A stretch of DNA of 64,000 nt from Harmonia axyridis (lineage: Eukaryota > Arthropoda > Insecta > Coleoptera > Coccinellidae), in assembly GCF_914767665.1 (NCBI RefSeq), contig NC_059507.1, positions 11,470,001 to 11,534,000 of the forward strand, read 5' to 3'. The translations under genes were made by a program, and so were the position numbers. Positions 33,638 to 45,742 of this stretch are shown in pieces. Under the pieces are notes generated by a model. It searched no databases and was not told where the DNA came from. It worked only from the letters and a program-made list of their open reading frames with translations. The first letter of the stretch is position 1, and each line of letters begins with the position of its first letter.

Positions 33638-34591
33638 GTACCGGTTTTTTCACTATAATTTAACCCTCCCTTTAACTTTGTTGATAAAAGAGGTACAAAA
33701 AAATGTTTTCTGCAAAAGTTTCACGAAATCGACGAGTGTTTTTTGAAATGATTTCACAAAACGAAATATATATAGAGTGGGAAGCATATTGATAGTAACT
33801 TTATTTTTTCAAAAGGAACAGCCTGTATATTTTTCTATAATTGACTAGCCCTTTTTCCTCTGACTTAAAATATATAACATATGTTTGGCCTATCTCTCTT
33901 TTTCTGAGTACCACAGAGTATTATTTTAGAACCACCTGGCAAGCTAAGTAATCAGTTTTCAAGATTCAAGTGGAAGGCTGCGATAACTCAAAATGCCTTT
34001 TTTTACGTTCCCTTTGGCAACGATATGACATACGTTTTTCACTATAAATTGGAATTGGGTGATTTGAATGCAACTCCATATATTCTCTCCTTGTAGCTTT
34101 CTTATTTTTATTGTTCTCCACATAAAGCGAAATTATTTCAAATTTTTCCGCTTATGTGTAGTGCATATTCGATGAATTAGTTCTTAAGGACAAACGCATG
34201 TTATATATTGTTGCCAACGAAATAACTCAAAAAAGAGCATTCTGAATTATAGCAGCCTTCCAATTGAAAACAGATTACTTAGCTTGACAGGTAGTTCTTA
34301 AAATTCGAAACTTTGTGGTACTCAGAATAAGAATGATAGGCCAAACATTTGTTATATATTCGAAATCAGGCGGAAAAGAACTAGTCAAATATAGAAAAAT
34401 ATACAGGGTGTTCCATTTGAAAAAATGAAGTTGCTATCAATATGTTGCCCACTCTGTATATATTTCGTCTTGTGAAATCATTTTAAAAAACATTTGTCGA
34501 TTTCGTGAAACTTTTGTAGAAAACATTTTTTTGTACCTCTTCTAGTAACAAAGTTAATGGGGGGGTCAAATTACGGTGAAAAACCCGGTAC
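33638..34591. mobile_element. Large fold-back element, 401-base arms
   Basis: Left arm 33638-34038 starts GTACCGGTTTTTTCACTATA. Right arm 34191-34591 read inverted starts GTACCGGGTTTTTCACCGTA. They align along their full length with scattered mismatches, around a 152-base spacer. The arms include ACAGGGTGTTCCATTTGAAA, a motif echoed in the fold-back at 40011. No coding region is visible. It probably belongs to the fold-back or long-TIR class of non-autonomous DNA transposons. Confidence 0.8.
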
Positions 34592-37549
34592 CTTCACTGC
34601 ATTGTGAGTGAAGGAGCGCTGAAACTTACAATGCAGTAACTAAGTCTTATAATTCACGAGATCCTTTCAGTGAGCATCGAATATGGGACACCCTGTGCAT
34701 GCTCTACTCTAAGCTAGGAGAGTTTGGATATTAAACTTAAAAAGGAAAAAACAAAACTGCTCGAACTCTCTTTCAAAAGAGGTTCTAGTGTCCTGAAGAA
34801 ATTGTTAGAACACTATCCTCCAGGTTGAATGGAAATTCTTGAACAAAAACCTCCATCACGCTGAAATTTCCCTCGCACCCTTTTGTTTCTTCGCGCTTTC
34901 AACGAATATTGCTCTCTTATAGCCCAAATAATACCCTAATTTTAACCTGTTCAATTTCTAATACCATCACAAACTTCTGTCATTATTCGCGTCATACAAC
35001 TTTGTACAGGCTAAAGAGTAATTAAAACCATTCTCATCAAGGGGCAGAATGGAAAGTTCTCCCTCGAAATTTCAAAGCTCCTCGGGCTCATATAAACACT
35101 GTCTTAGATTTCACCGTAACGCTGTCAACTCGGAAAGTTTAAGGCATTTCTCATGTCAGTTCATTTTACACGAAACCTGATATTATATCAAAGCTGAGCC
35201 TTTGTAATTGACATTTGATATAAGATTTTAACCTTCTAATTAAAATCTTAGGATTCTTTAATGTACTCAGCCACAGATTTTGTTGCAATCCATCGGAAAA
35301 ATTTTTTTTTTTTGGAGTTTAGTAGAGGAAAATGTTGGAGAATTTCACTCTCAAGTTCAGTTAGTTTCACATTGAATCATTTGATATTTTCCAGTGGTTT
35401 TAAATGACAATCAGTCTTGACTAAGAAGATATCATAGAATAATAAACATAGATAGAGAGAGTATGAGCAGTTTTTACATGTCCCCAACATGGTTAGATCA
35501 CGTTGTCGGATTGTGATATATTTTCGAATCCACAATTTTACTATATCGTTTTGAATGTATATTATATTGAATGAAATATTTTTTTGAGTGAATCTCGATT
35601 AAATATACAAATTTGAATATTTGGAATCCGATATTTTTCCTAATTGTCGAATTCATAATAAGCAGAATAATTATTATTTTTTCTATGTAGCTGCCGAAAT
35701 CCAAGGTTTGGCAACTTTTGCTTTCCTAGTGTCATCGGTTTTTTCACGTCATTTTACGCGCTTGAAGTTTGTTTTCTAAATTTCTGATATATTGATTTAA
35801 ATATATTTTGAGTTAATATGAAACGTTGATTCACTATGGGACATAAGTAGTGCGTTCTTCGAGGAGAAACTCGCGAGTTGAGTGAAATATCGTATCACTG
35901 GTATGTTTTCATTTCCGCGCACCTTATGTCAAATTTGATAGTTCATTTTAGGAACGAAATTTGCTTACTGAAAATGACATATGCTCCCCTATTTATGTTT
36001 ATTACTTTGCGGTTCCAATCAATGCATTTTCGTGCTTACTATGACTAATATCGACTATCAAAACAATTTTTTATTTGTCAATTCTACACTAATACTACTT
36101 TTTCTCAACTTTCAGCCTCCCAATCTGTACAATATTTTCTAGTTTAGGAGGGATAATCTAGTGTATAGAGATTCCGCTGATAAATGAAAAATATACTGCA
36201 GTGAACCTTAAGGAATATCGGAAAATATATTCAGATTGAGTTGAGATGGCTTATAACAGAAATAAGCACGATTTACAATCTATTCGTAAAAAGGCAGTTT
36301 TTGAATTATTTTTGAGAGAGGATTTTATCAATCGAATCAAACGTTCTATGACATATAACAACAGATACGAAAAATGAAACATATGGGAGATAAGGTGACT
36401 AAAAGGTTGAAGAACCAGGAAAAGGTAACTAAGAATTAACAACAATAAGAGCTGACAAATTTTAGCCAATTTCAAAAACTCGAAGGAACAATTATTTATC
36501 TAATAACTGTAATCATGACTGTCTGCAAAAGAAGTTCAATGAATTCTTCAGAATTTTCGAAGTATTTATGAGATGGAAACATCACTTCTCATGAAATTTC
36601 ATTTTCAACATTCGGGTGAGTCCAAAACTGTTGATTTCGTTGAAGGTTGGGAGATAGTTGCAGCTCCTTCTCGAAATAGAATTTAATTAGAATCGAAGAT
36701 AAATAGTGGCTCTATCGAATACGGCAGAAGCAGAAGTTTCGATGACGATTCAATCTAGTTAAATTGGAAACACAAATTCAATATTACAGGCCTCTTTATA
36801 GTACTCAAAAGTCGATTAAGTTCAAACATAGTTGAATGTTAGATGGTAACTTAGTATTCCCAGACCACAGAGTAAACTGCATTCAATCATACATATACTT
36901 ACGTCAGATCATTTTGATCAGGCAAAATCGATACTATGAAGAGTAATGAGTTCAATCAGGTCATATATATCGACAGGAAAGTAAAAAGTAGATATATATC
37001 TTCAAATGAGTTACTTTTATTCTTCATAAGGATTTTCACGATTAGTGAAATTTTGATGTCTATTTAGATTTTGTTGCAGTTTCATCACAGCTCAACTTGC
37101 TCTCGCAAAACATTCACGTATAAATAAATCTCTTGGGGTAATATATCTCAATTTTTCAATTAAACAGACGTCCAAGGGAATCACTCTTTTGAATTAAATT
37201 CCATTCGGACCATATATCACTTAGGATGTATATTCAAAGCTATCTTGATTCCAGCATTCATTTGCTTTTTGCGATAAATTATACTGTTGGACAAATTAAA
37301 GTTGAATAGTGACAAATATGCTGAATGATGTCTACTGACTAAGTAAGGTGTTTGACATGCATATGTTACTATCTTTTGTAGAAGAACCGATTTTGATGAA
37401 AATTTGTATACATGTTTGCCATTGCCGAATTTTTAAATGTATACTTCGTAAGAATGGGTACTAAAATATGGATAAAATTTTGTTCCAATATTTTCATGAA
37501 TTAATAATATACTTATAATGAAGGAAATTCTTGTTCGCTAAGTTATTGC
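34592..37549. other. Long AT-rich intergenic stretch
   Basis: No gene recognised. It holds the second copy of the short repeat at 35962-36014 and a small inverted repeat at 34607-34640 (ACTGCATTGTGAG / CTTACAATGCAGT). Confidence 0.45.
35962..36014 (+). repeat. Short dispersed repeat, copy 2
   Basis: Pairs with 5211-5264 (core AAAATGACATATGCT, then CTATTTATGTTTATTACT). Flanks are not shared over a longer distance by eye. Confidence 0.5.
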
Positions 37550-39060
37550 CAGTTTGAAGGTAATATCATTAAGCCTCTTTCATAAAACGCCTTGTTCCTA
37601 TTGGAAAAAAATTGATAGTCGATTTTCACAAGCCTCACTAGAATCGGATTTTTCCCCAGTGAAATTGTTCTCCATGGATGGTAATCAGATGGTGCCAGGT
37701 CTGGACTATAAGGTGGATGCATAAGAATCTTCTAACTACGCTCCCGGAGTTCTGGTGAATCACTATCGATTATGTGGCTTGGCGTTGTCCTAATGAAGTA
37801 CAATTCCTCTCCTATTGGCTGAAGCTGGTTGTTTCTGGGCGATTGCTCCCTTCAGACGCTCCAATTGTTGACAATATAGTCCAGAGTTAATAGTTGTAAC
37901 GTAGGGAAACCGTACATAGATAATTCCTAGCCAATCCCACCAAACACAGTAAAACCTTCCTGAATGTCATTCCTATATCTTGGCCACCGTTTCCGCCGGC
38001 TCACCGCATCGAACACGACCGTTTTTGCTAGACGTTGCCGTGAGTGGGTCACTAGTCCTTAACCGCTTCAAAAACTGGTCGATTTTGTTGCGATTCTGCA
38101 GCGATTCTCAGATGGAAATTCGGTTCATGAGGTTTTTGTTGCGTTAACTCGTGTGGTACCCATATTTCGACCTTCTTTTTGAGACCCTCCCTCCTCAGTC
38201 CTTTCTCCTACGTAAGGAGATGGTGACGTCATGACGTTTGTTCGACTGTGATCGACCATTTGTCTCTATTCTGAGCTCTGTGAGAAGCCTCCGAAAGGGA
38301 AAGTCCTGTAAAAGATTTTATTTGATCAGACCACCGTGAAGGAGATCTGCCTCTTGATCGTCGACCCTCAACTTTCCCTTCAATAATCAGTCTCTCCATA
38401 CCTTCTTTTCTCCTGGTGATGTGACCAAAGTACCTCAGAATATTTCTATTAATTTTCGTGATGAGTCTGGTATCAATCTTTAGTTCTTGAAGGACAGACT
38501 CATTTGTGAGTCGTGTTGTCCACGGGATTCGCAATATCCTCCTGCAGACCCACATTTCGAAGGCGTTATTCCTCTTTGCATCCGCTTTCTTGATGGTCCA
38601 TGTTTCACAGGCATATGTTGCAACGGGAAAGATGAATGCACCCGCCAGACGAAGTTTTGTGTTTTTAGTTATGTCGGTGTCCTTCCAAATTTTTGACTGT
38701 TGCTGTCCTAGCCACCACAATCCGCCGTTTTATTTCTATTTTTGAGACCAGCCTTATGCAAATAGTCCCGAACGGTTTTGTGCAATCTTCAGCTCTTAGA
38801 CAATCGAAACAGTGCTTTCATGACGGTCGGAATGGACGATGTACATGATTTTATGGACATTTTCGACTATTGGTCTTTCAATGCGTGGTCCTTCTTTGCC
38901 ATCGACAAAACCAAAATTTCGCATGATTGGCTCTAACAGATTCAGAACCATAAACACTGTTTACATTTTCAGCCGCCTGGCTTGCAATTTCGCCTTCATC
39001 GAAGGAAAACTGTCAAAAATAGCGTATTTTCTCTTTGCTAGAGTACATCATTGACGCGCG
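37550..39060 (-). mobile_element. Mariner of a second subfamily, split by a LINE
   Basis: The right part (38750-39060) reads on the minus strand FDEGEIASQAAENVNSVYGS, RTTH-like shifted words, RPIVENVHKIMYIVHSDRHE and ELKIAQNRSG. After the LINE, the left part reads KKVEIWVPHELTQQ, VLLCLVGLARNYLCTVSLR (shifted), TPGA and SRPGT. It ends EACENRLSIFF...ERG-like near 37550. This is a DD34D mariner close to the mellifera/irritans type and distinct from the mauritiana-like copies. It has many frameshifts and stops. The exact ends were not located. Confidence 0.75.
38187..38738 (-). mobile_element. 5'-truncated LINE inserted in a mariner, 11-bp target duplication
   Basis: TTTTTGAGACC stands at 38176-38186 and at 38739-38749, bounding exactly the DNA that interrupts the mariner. 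Inside, a 163-codon frame on the minus strand (38229-38720) reads LRLAGAFIFPVATYACETWT, IKKADAKRNNAFEMW, CRRILRIPWTTRLTNESVL, LRYFGHITRRKEGMERLI and GRSRGRSPSRWSDQIK-like words. This is the C-terminal part that follows the reverse transcriptase in many arthropod LINEs. Target-primed retroposition normally gives 5' truncation and variable duplications, as seen here. The frame has no stop, so the insertion is relatively young. Confidence 0.9.
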
Positions 39061-40010
39061 CTCGAACTAAACTGAGTCAACCTATCACAACACTCTCAAA
39101 AAAATTTTTGTAGTACAAAATCTCATCTTTTTATCGTCATCTACTGAAACCTGATCGGAATTATACAACGCGGGATACAAATAACCAGAGCCATATATTG
39201 GAAAAATTATGGAATCCTTCTTACTACACCTAATATTATAAAGTAACAGTTCCTGCGATTGTTGATGCCACGACAGTAAACTCAGAAAATGAGCCTCAAT
39301 GGCTTCAGTAATACGATGTGTTATCGTAAAATGTCTGCTGTAACAGATTTTCCATCCCCACTGTAAAACGTCTCGTTACAAATCATAGCCGAAATCAACA
39401 ATGATCCCGAATACGTCCCTAATGCGCTGTAAACCATTAGCAGAGCCCTGCAATGGCATTTGCGGGAGCTTATGCAATGCAGTTCTGCCACCTGAAGCAC
39501 TTTCTATTGTGCCCCGAATCTCATGTTTCGCAGAGTGAATTAATTGTGATTCAACTTCTGCAATAGCTAGGGCGGTGGCTTTCATTAGAGCACTCTCTAG
39601 TTGTCAGAGTTGGCAGCTCAGAAAAGATCAGCCCTCCCCGGTTTGTGCTCAAAGGCCAAATTATGGCTTTATGTCAGGGAGTTCAAAATCAAAGCACGAA
39701 GTTCGACTATAACAATTGCAGTTATTGTAAACTCCCCGGTCCAGGTGTAAGTTCGTGCATGAAATTTTAACAAAGGTTACCGTTCTATTCAAACATTGCT
39801 TGTCCCTTCTATACTATCGTGATGCTGTGAAACTAGCGCAGAAGTTCGAGACAGATAGTATGGAGGCATACACTGGCTATTGTTCCAAGAATTTAATGAG
39901 ATCCTTTTGTGTTGTAGATCAGTTAGGAAGTTTCGAACGAAATTGTTGTTTTCTTTGTTTCAGGAAAAATTGTTGTTTACGTTGTTTATTATTGGGTTTA
40001 GGGATACGAA
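39061..40010. other. Intergenic stretch with a possible retroelement scrap
   Basis: No gene recognised except the zinc-knuckle-like peptide at 39702-39770. A 69-codon minus-strand frame at 39376 shows no domain. Confidence 0.35.
39702..39770 (+). pseudogene. Possible gag zinc-knuckle remnant
   Basis: The frame FDYNNCSYCKLPGPGVSSC followed by MKF and a stop has the spacing C-x2-C-x4-x-x4-C of a retroviral-type CCHC knuckle, with proline in place of histidine. Too short for certainty. If real, it is the relic of an LTR element gag. Confidence 0.3.
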
Positions 40011-40994
40011 AATATACACTGTGTCAGAAATAATTCTAAAACACGTCGATTTTTCATTTTAATTTACCGTATTTTAAAATAATAATCTAACATACAGGGT
40101 GAATTACTTTCGAGTAATGACGTCATCGTTTGTTTTTTAAATGGAACACCCCCATATTGTCTCAATTTTCCGATTACTCTAGCTGAGCTGATTCCAAAAA
40201 TGTATCACATGTTGATTCCAATTGGTACAGTGGTGGAAATACAATAGTCTACTGTGTGCTCATAAAATAACGAGTAGCATTTAACTAATAAGTTAAATTA
40301 ACAATATTATCAAAAATACTTATTGTCTAGCGGCAATTGGTTTCAAAGTAACACCTTGTAGTTTGTTACATTTTTAGATTAATAAAAATGAGCTGTTTCC
40401 AAACATGTTTGGTACTTGTGGTCTAGCAGACAAAATTTGAAAGAAATTATTTCTTATCAATTTGAAGAAAATATAGTCGTCTAGTTTTTTGTGAAATGTC
40501 ATTATTTGTTTATTGCTGCAAGACAAGCTTTTTTGGTAATATTGTTCTTCTTCTTCTTCTTCTTCTTCTTCTTCTTCTTCTTCTTCTTCTTCTTCTTCTT
40601 CTTCTTCCTCTATTATTTAGGTCGTAACCTGTTCTTCTTCACGGTGTCTAATATTGTTAATTCAACTAATTAAGAATGTTACGGGTTACTTTATAAGCAC
40701 ACACAAAACTATTGTATTTTTGTCCACCCTGTACCAATTGGAATCAACATGTGATACATTTTTGGAATCAACTCAGCTAGATTAATCGGAAAATTGAGAC
40801 GAAATGGGGGTGTTCCATTAAAAAAAATGACGGTAACGTCAGTACTCGAAAGTAATTACCCTGTATATTAGATTAATATTTTGAAATACGGTAAATTGAA
40901 ATAAAAAATCGTCGTGTTTCCGTATATTAATTCTTAAAATGGTCTGTTAAGCTGAAAATTAATTCGTTCCATACTTCACGGACACAGTGTATAA
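40011..40994. mobile_element. Fold-back element with about 300-base arms and a TTC microsatellite in the loop
   Basis: The outer tips TACACTGTGTC and inverted TACACTGTGTC lie beside TA. The arms run about 40011-40315 and 40648-40994 and share words such as ACATGTTGATTCCAATTGG and TTACTTTCGAGTA. The spacer holds the TTC run. No transposase is present. TA flanks and the tip suggest Tc1/mariner-mediated movement (inference). Confidence 0.8.
40545..40609. repeat. TTC microsatellite
   Basis: About 21 uninterrupted TTC units, within the loop of the fold-back element. Confidence 0.95.
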
Positions 40995-42910
40995 ATTGAA
41001 ATCAAAAAAAGAAGTGGTAACTGAAAAACATGAGCATTGACGTGGATTTAGTAGCTGTTTAACGCTTGTTTTTTGATGCGCCGTTGAAGAATTAGAAAAT
41101 TATCTGAAGGTTTACTCAATAATTCCTGGACCTTACCTAAAAATTCAAAGTTTTTAGGTTGTTTATTCGAGAGTTATCGGTTTTTCGGCTGAATATCATC
41201 AATGAATGATTACTGTCATTGTGAAAAAATATTCAGTGAACAACTGCTCAAGGAAGGCTAAAGTTTGACGAGATAATTTCGGAACAGCATATATATGAGA
41301 GGACAGAGATGGTTGTTCGTAGGAGTTGAGTTATTACTCATAAATAACTGAATATTGAAACAAAAAAGTCGAGTGCAAAAAATACAAAACATGCTATGAA
41401 AAATATATTGGAAAAACAAAATGGTATTTCTTCAATTCATCTAGCATACCCCAAAGAATATCCCGAAACGATTGTTCTCAATAAAACTTCAGGAAAATAA
41501 AAGGAGTTATCTCATTGCACCTGAATGCTACCTATCTGATCAAACGTTCCATTTCTTATCTATAAACCACGGATCGTTAAGCACAGACATACGTGGCTTC
41601 AGTTCCATCTAAGCCATTTTCTAGATAAAATTTCCAATGGAAATATTTAGGTTCTTTATATGACTATCTTTTCAGATTTTATTACAACCAATCTATTCAA
41701 GTCAAACAAATCAGAAATTCTCATTTTGTAATGGCTCGTTTTCATTTTCGTTCTAGATTTTGCGATATAGAGGAAGAGAGGAACCAATGGAAGAGGAAAA
41801 CATAAGATTCTCCATACGAATGTATTTGATAATTCCGAGGATAATTCATTCGATTATCTGCTTTTATAGACATGCCTACCTACGGAGGTTTTCCATGAAA
41901 TAAACCCTTTCTATCTCAAAATTATTTAATTTCACGTACCTATTCATCATAAGTTTTTCTATACTTTCTTATGGTTGAAGAAATTAGCCCTTCTATACTT
42001 TGCAACCTAAGTGGAAAACCCACAAATAAATTGAGAAATATCATTCGACAATAGATTATGGATGTCTGATTTCATTCTTTACTTGTTGTGCTCAACCCCG
42101 TTAGGTTTTTTTTGGATCACCTTGTATAATCAAGGTAGTTCAACAAAATATATGTAATCCCGAATATTCGACGTATTTTGTTTTTTCAATTCCCGAATAA
42201 CGATTCAATTTGCGTGAGTATTTTGCAACAGAAGCAATATTCCTGATGTGGCCATGTATCCAAACTTTCATAACAAGTGCATATATCTGGATGATTTCCC
42301 CTCCATTGGAAACGAAAATAGTTACCCAATTCTGACAGAAAAACCGAAATCCAATTTTCTACATGGTTTATCTGCGAAACTTTTTCTCATAGCTCCCTTG
42401 CGGATGATAAAGCAATTCCAGATGAACTCTCTATGTTTCGGAATGGAAATTGAATATTCAAACGTTACGTTACGAAGAAATCACTTTTATTATCTTTCGA
42501 TAAACTTCGTTCAGAAATATATTATTTCGTTATAATGATGTGTACCAATTAACTACTGTAAATATATTATTTTAAAATGCCTGAGATCTTTTTTATTAAC
42601 TAGGTGATAAGCCTGACATCACAATTACTCAAAATGAGAAGTAAACGACAAGTATTTTATCTTAGAATTCGCGTATATGTACATTCAGGGGGAAATCAAT
42701 TCACAAACAATCCTAATACTCTACCAACACAAATTATATTGAATAATTTAAAATCTCATTTTGATCCGTTCTTTTCAATAAAATTTCTTATTCAGACTAC
42801 AGTTAATTTTGGCTGTTTTAGTTGATTAAATTACTTGAAAAATTCAGATCAAATGAATGAAAAGTATCTCACACCCCTTCTTATATATTGTGCAATATTA
42901 CGACAATTTT
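40995..42910. other. Intergenic stretch, nothing recognised
   Basis: Frames of 95 codons or fewer without domains. AT-rich. Confidence 0.45.
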
Positions 42911-44056
42911 TCGACAAAAAATTTTTCAGGTGAGATCGAAACTCGGCTGATCAGAGATCGTCAATTCTGGCACTGCACACCGATTCTTCGTAGAGCTCAC
43001 GGTTCTGAGGGAATTTGAACTCGAAATTTGGGAAAAAATTCAATTTCCCTCCAAAACTCGCTACATCTCCGAAATTATTCGTCACAGACCCCTCAAATAA
43101 AAAGGTTTTTCAAAAATCAACTTCCCATACAAAACATACTGAGGTTTCAAGGGCGAAGCTCACGTCCAGGAGAAATTGCAGCCGCAAGAATATTATCAAT
43201 TTTTTTCTTGAAAATTTCAGATTTTTACCTATAATTTCTGAAATAATGTACGGATCGCCCAACTGCAAGCATTTTCGTGATCTACATAGTCGAATGAATC
43301 AATAAAATTAGGGTTAGGTATGGAAAATTTCACGGAAATTTTTGGACAGAAAATTTTTCATGTGAGATCTAAATTCGGCTAATCTGAGATCGTCAATTAT
43401 GGCAACGCTTACCGAATCTTCGTAGAGCTCACGGTTTTGAGGAAATATGAACTCGAAATTTGGGAAAAAATTGAATTTGCCTCTAAAAGTCGTTATATCC
43501 CCTGAATTATTCGTCACAGACCCCTCAAATAAAGACGTTTTTCAAACTTCAAGTTCCGCTCTGAAACATAGTGAGGTTTCAAGTTCGTAGCCCACGCCCA
43601 GAAGAAGTGGTAGCTTCGGGAAAATTATCAATTTTTTCTTTGAAAATTTCAGATTATTATTTATTATTTATGAAATAATGTACTGATCGCCGAACTGCAA
43701 GCATTTTTCTAATCTACATAGTCAAATCAATCAATAAAATGGAATCAATATTCCTATGAAGGAACTTTTACTTCTTTAAAAAATTTCTAAGGGTTAGGTA
43801 TGAAAATTTTACGAAAATTTTTGGACCAAAAATTTTTCGGGTGAGATCGAAATTCGACTAATCAGAGATCATCAATTATGGCAACGCTCACCGATTCTTC
43901 GTAGAGCTCACGGTTTCAAGAAAAGTTGAACTCCAAATTTGGGAAAAAATTTAATTTGTCTCTAATAATCGTTATATCTCCCGAATTATTCGTCACAGAC
44001 CCCTCAAATAAAAACGTTCTTCAAACTTCAAATTCTGCTCTAAAACATAACGAGGT
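42911..44056. repeat. Tandem triplication, units of about 432 and 479 bases
   Basis: The phrase TTTTTC..GTGAGATC recurs at 42921, 43353 and 43831, followed each time by CTTCGTAGAGCTCACGGTTT-like sequence, AAATTTGGGAAAAAAT and ATTATTCGTCACAGACCCC. Unit 2 is about 47 bases longer because of an insertion near 43741. Unit 3 stops near 44056. Open frames inside the first unit (up to 96 codons) are not conserved in the others, so they are probably not coding. Confidence 0.85.
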
Positions 44057-45742
44057 TTTCAAGCCTTCAAAATGTTAGTGCTCCCCTCATTTGAATTAAT
44101 GAATTGATCATCTTCAAAAAACATGAACCAAAAACATATTCATAACAAAAACCACTGCTCAATGGAAAATGAAAACTCAGCTGACGGGAAGAAAATTAGC
44201 TTCAAGCTTCATTCGACGAATGGATCGTTGTCGGCTTGTTCTCACGAATTTCCCATCCAAAACTTCTTAATTGTCGGGCTCCTCGTCTAGTTAAATGTTA
44301 CAAACAGGTGTTCAGCATTTTAACAATAAACCTTCCCTCTTACAAGCCTTGAAGGCATGTCTGCCGCCTGTCATTGCGAAAATCTTCAAGATTTATCTCA
44401 GATCCTTCAGGCAGTCGTATCCAGGTGATGAGATGGCGATGATTTCTCATGCTTTTGATGTTTTTATTTAAATTCATTTTTTATGTTTCAATTTGAGTAT
44501 TTTTTTGTCAGAGTGAATGTATTAACTCCCAAATGAAATGATTTAAAGTGCAGAATCTCGAAAACTAGTCAACAAAACGTCAAAACGTAATCGATTGTTC
44601 ATTGGCATTTCTGTGCCTAAACCTTTTTTCTTTGATATATCTTCTTGATATTTTTTTGGTCTAGAAATGTAACCGAACACAATCTACCAAAAGCTTGGTA
44701 CTAATGAAATAAAGTTGTGAGGAATTGGCATTGCTATCTATGTATGTGCCAGGCCTAGGATTGTGACGTGATAGTTTTCTCATAGCCAAATTATTATGGT
44801 CAGAATATAAAACGTATAAAGCATCTTCAGTTCATATCTACCTTATGCTTCTTCCTTATTTTTTTCCTTGAATAATTCCAAAGAAGAAATTCCTTCGGTG
44901 AGTAGCTGTCAACGAATTAAATGTGAATATTTCTCGCCGTATCTCCTGCGATTTTGGATGATTGGATTTTTGTTGATACTGTTAGGCCGGCATGGAATAA
45001 ACTCCTCCTAAATGGAATTCTCATGTCCTCATAATCGAATCCGATGAGTTACTCTCTGTAAATCCCACAGACTCCGAAGTAGCAAGTTTCGTGGAACGTT
45101 GGCGAAAAATTTGAATTCGGAATTTTTTTTGCCATCTCTACTCCTTATGAAAATCCGCATCAAATCCTTATGAATATTAATAAAATTTGAAAAGCACTAA
45201 CTTGAAGTGAGAAGGAATTAGGCTGCGGTTCATTCAGGCGCCAATTGCATCCTGGGAGACCACATAAACTTGGACAACACCCAAAAGTTCACGAATACGT
45301 AAGTGCTTTCCTGATTTTTTTTCTATTTTATTATTTCCATATTCAACACAATTTCATTCATCACTTCTCAATTATGTTTGTTAGTACATGAAAAAGTTTA
45401 TAAAACTATCAACACACATTCCGTAAGCTCGCATAAGTGTTGTTTCTCTACATGTCAATTCTACATGACCAAAATTGGCTGTTATAATAAATTGCTTTCA
45501 TTTATATGATTTTATTCAAATTTCAGAAGAAATATCGACATCTCAGTATTGGCTGACTGACATTGTGTCGAAATTATATAGCGATATGTTCAGAGAATGA
45601 GCGCTCAGAAATAGCTCAAAGGTGTCCATTTGAAAAACCCCTTTATCAATGCTTTTGTTGACATTTTGAATTGTAGGCATTTTCCACAGAAATTAATCCA
45701 CTGATATCCAAGCTAACTTTACTCATTGTATATGTGATTGTG
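44057..45742. other. Intergenic stretch, nothing recognised
   Basis: No domain-bearing frame or repeat found. Confidence 0.45.

Noticed and set aside
40491..40673. Poly-phenylalanine frame
   Set aside because: It is only the translation of the TTC microsatellite.
43015..43305. 96-codon frame inside the tandem triplication
   Set aside because: The frame is not preserved in the other two units, so it is unlikely to be coding.
42911..44056. CRISPR array
   Set aside because: Units are hundreds of bases long and diverged, and the genome context is eukaryotic.
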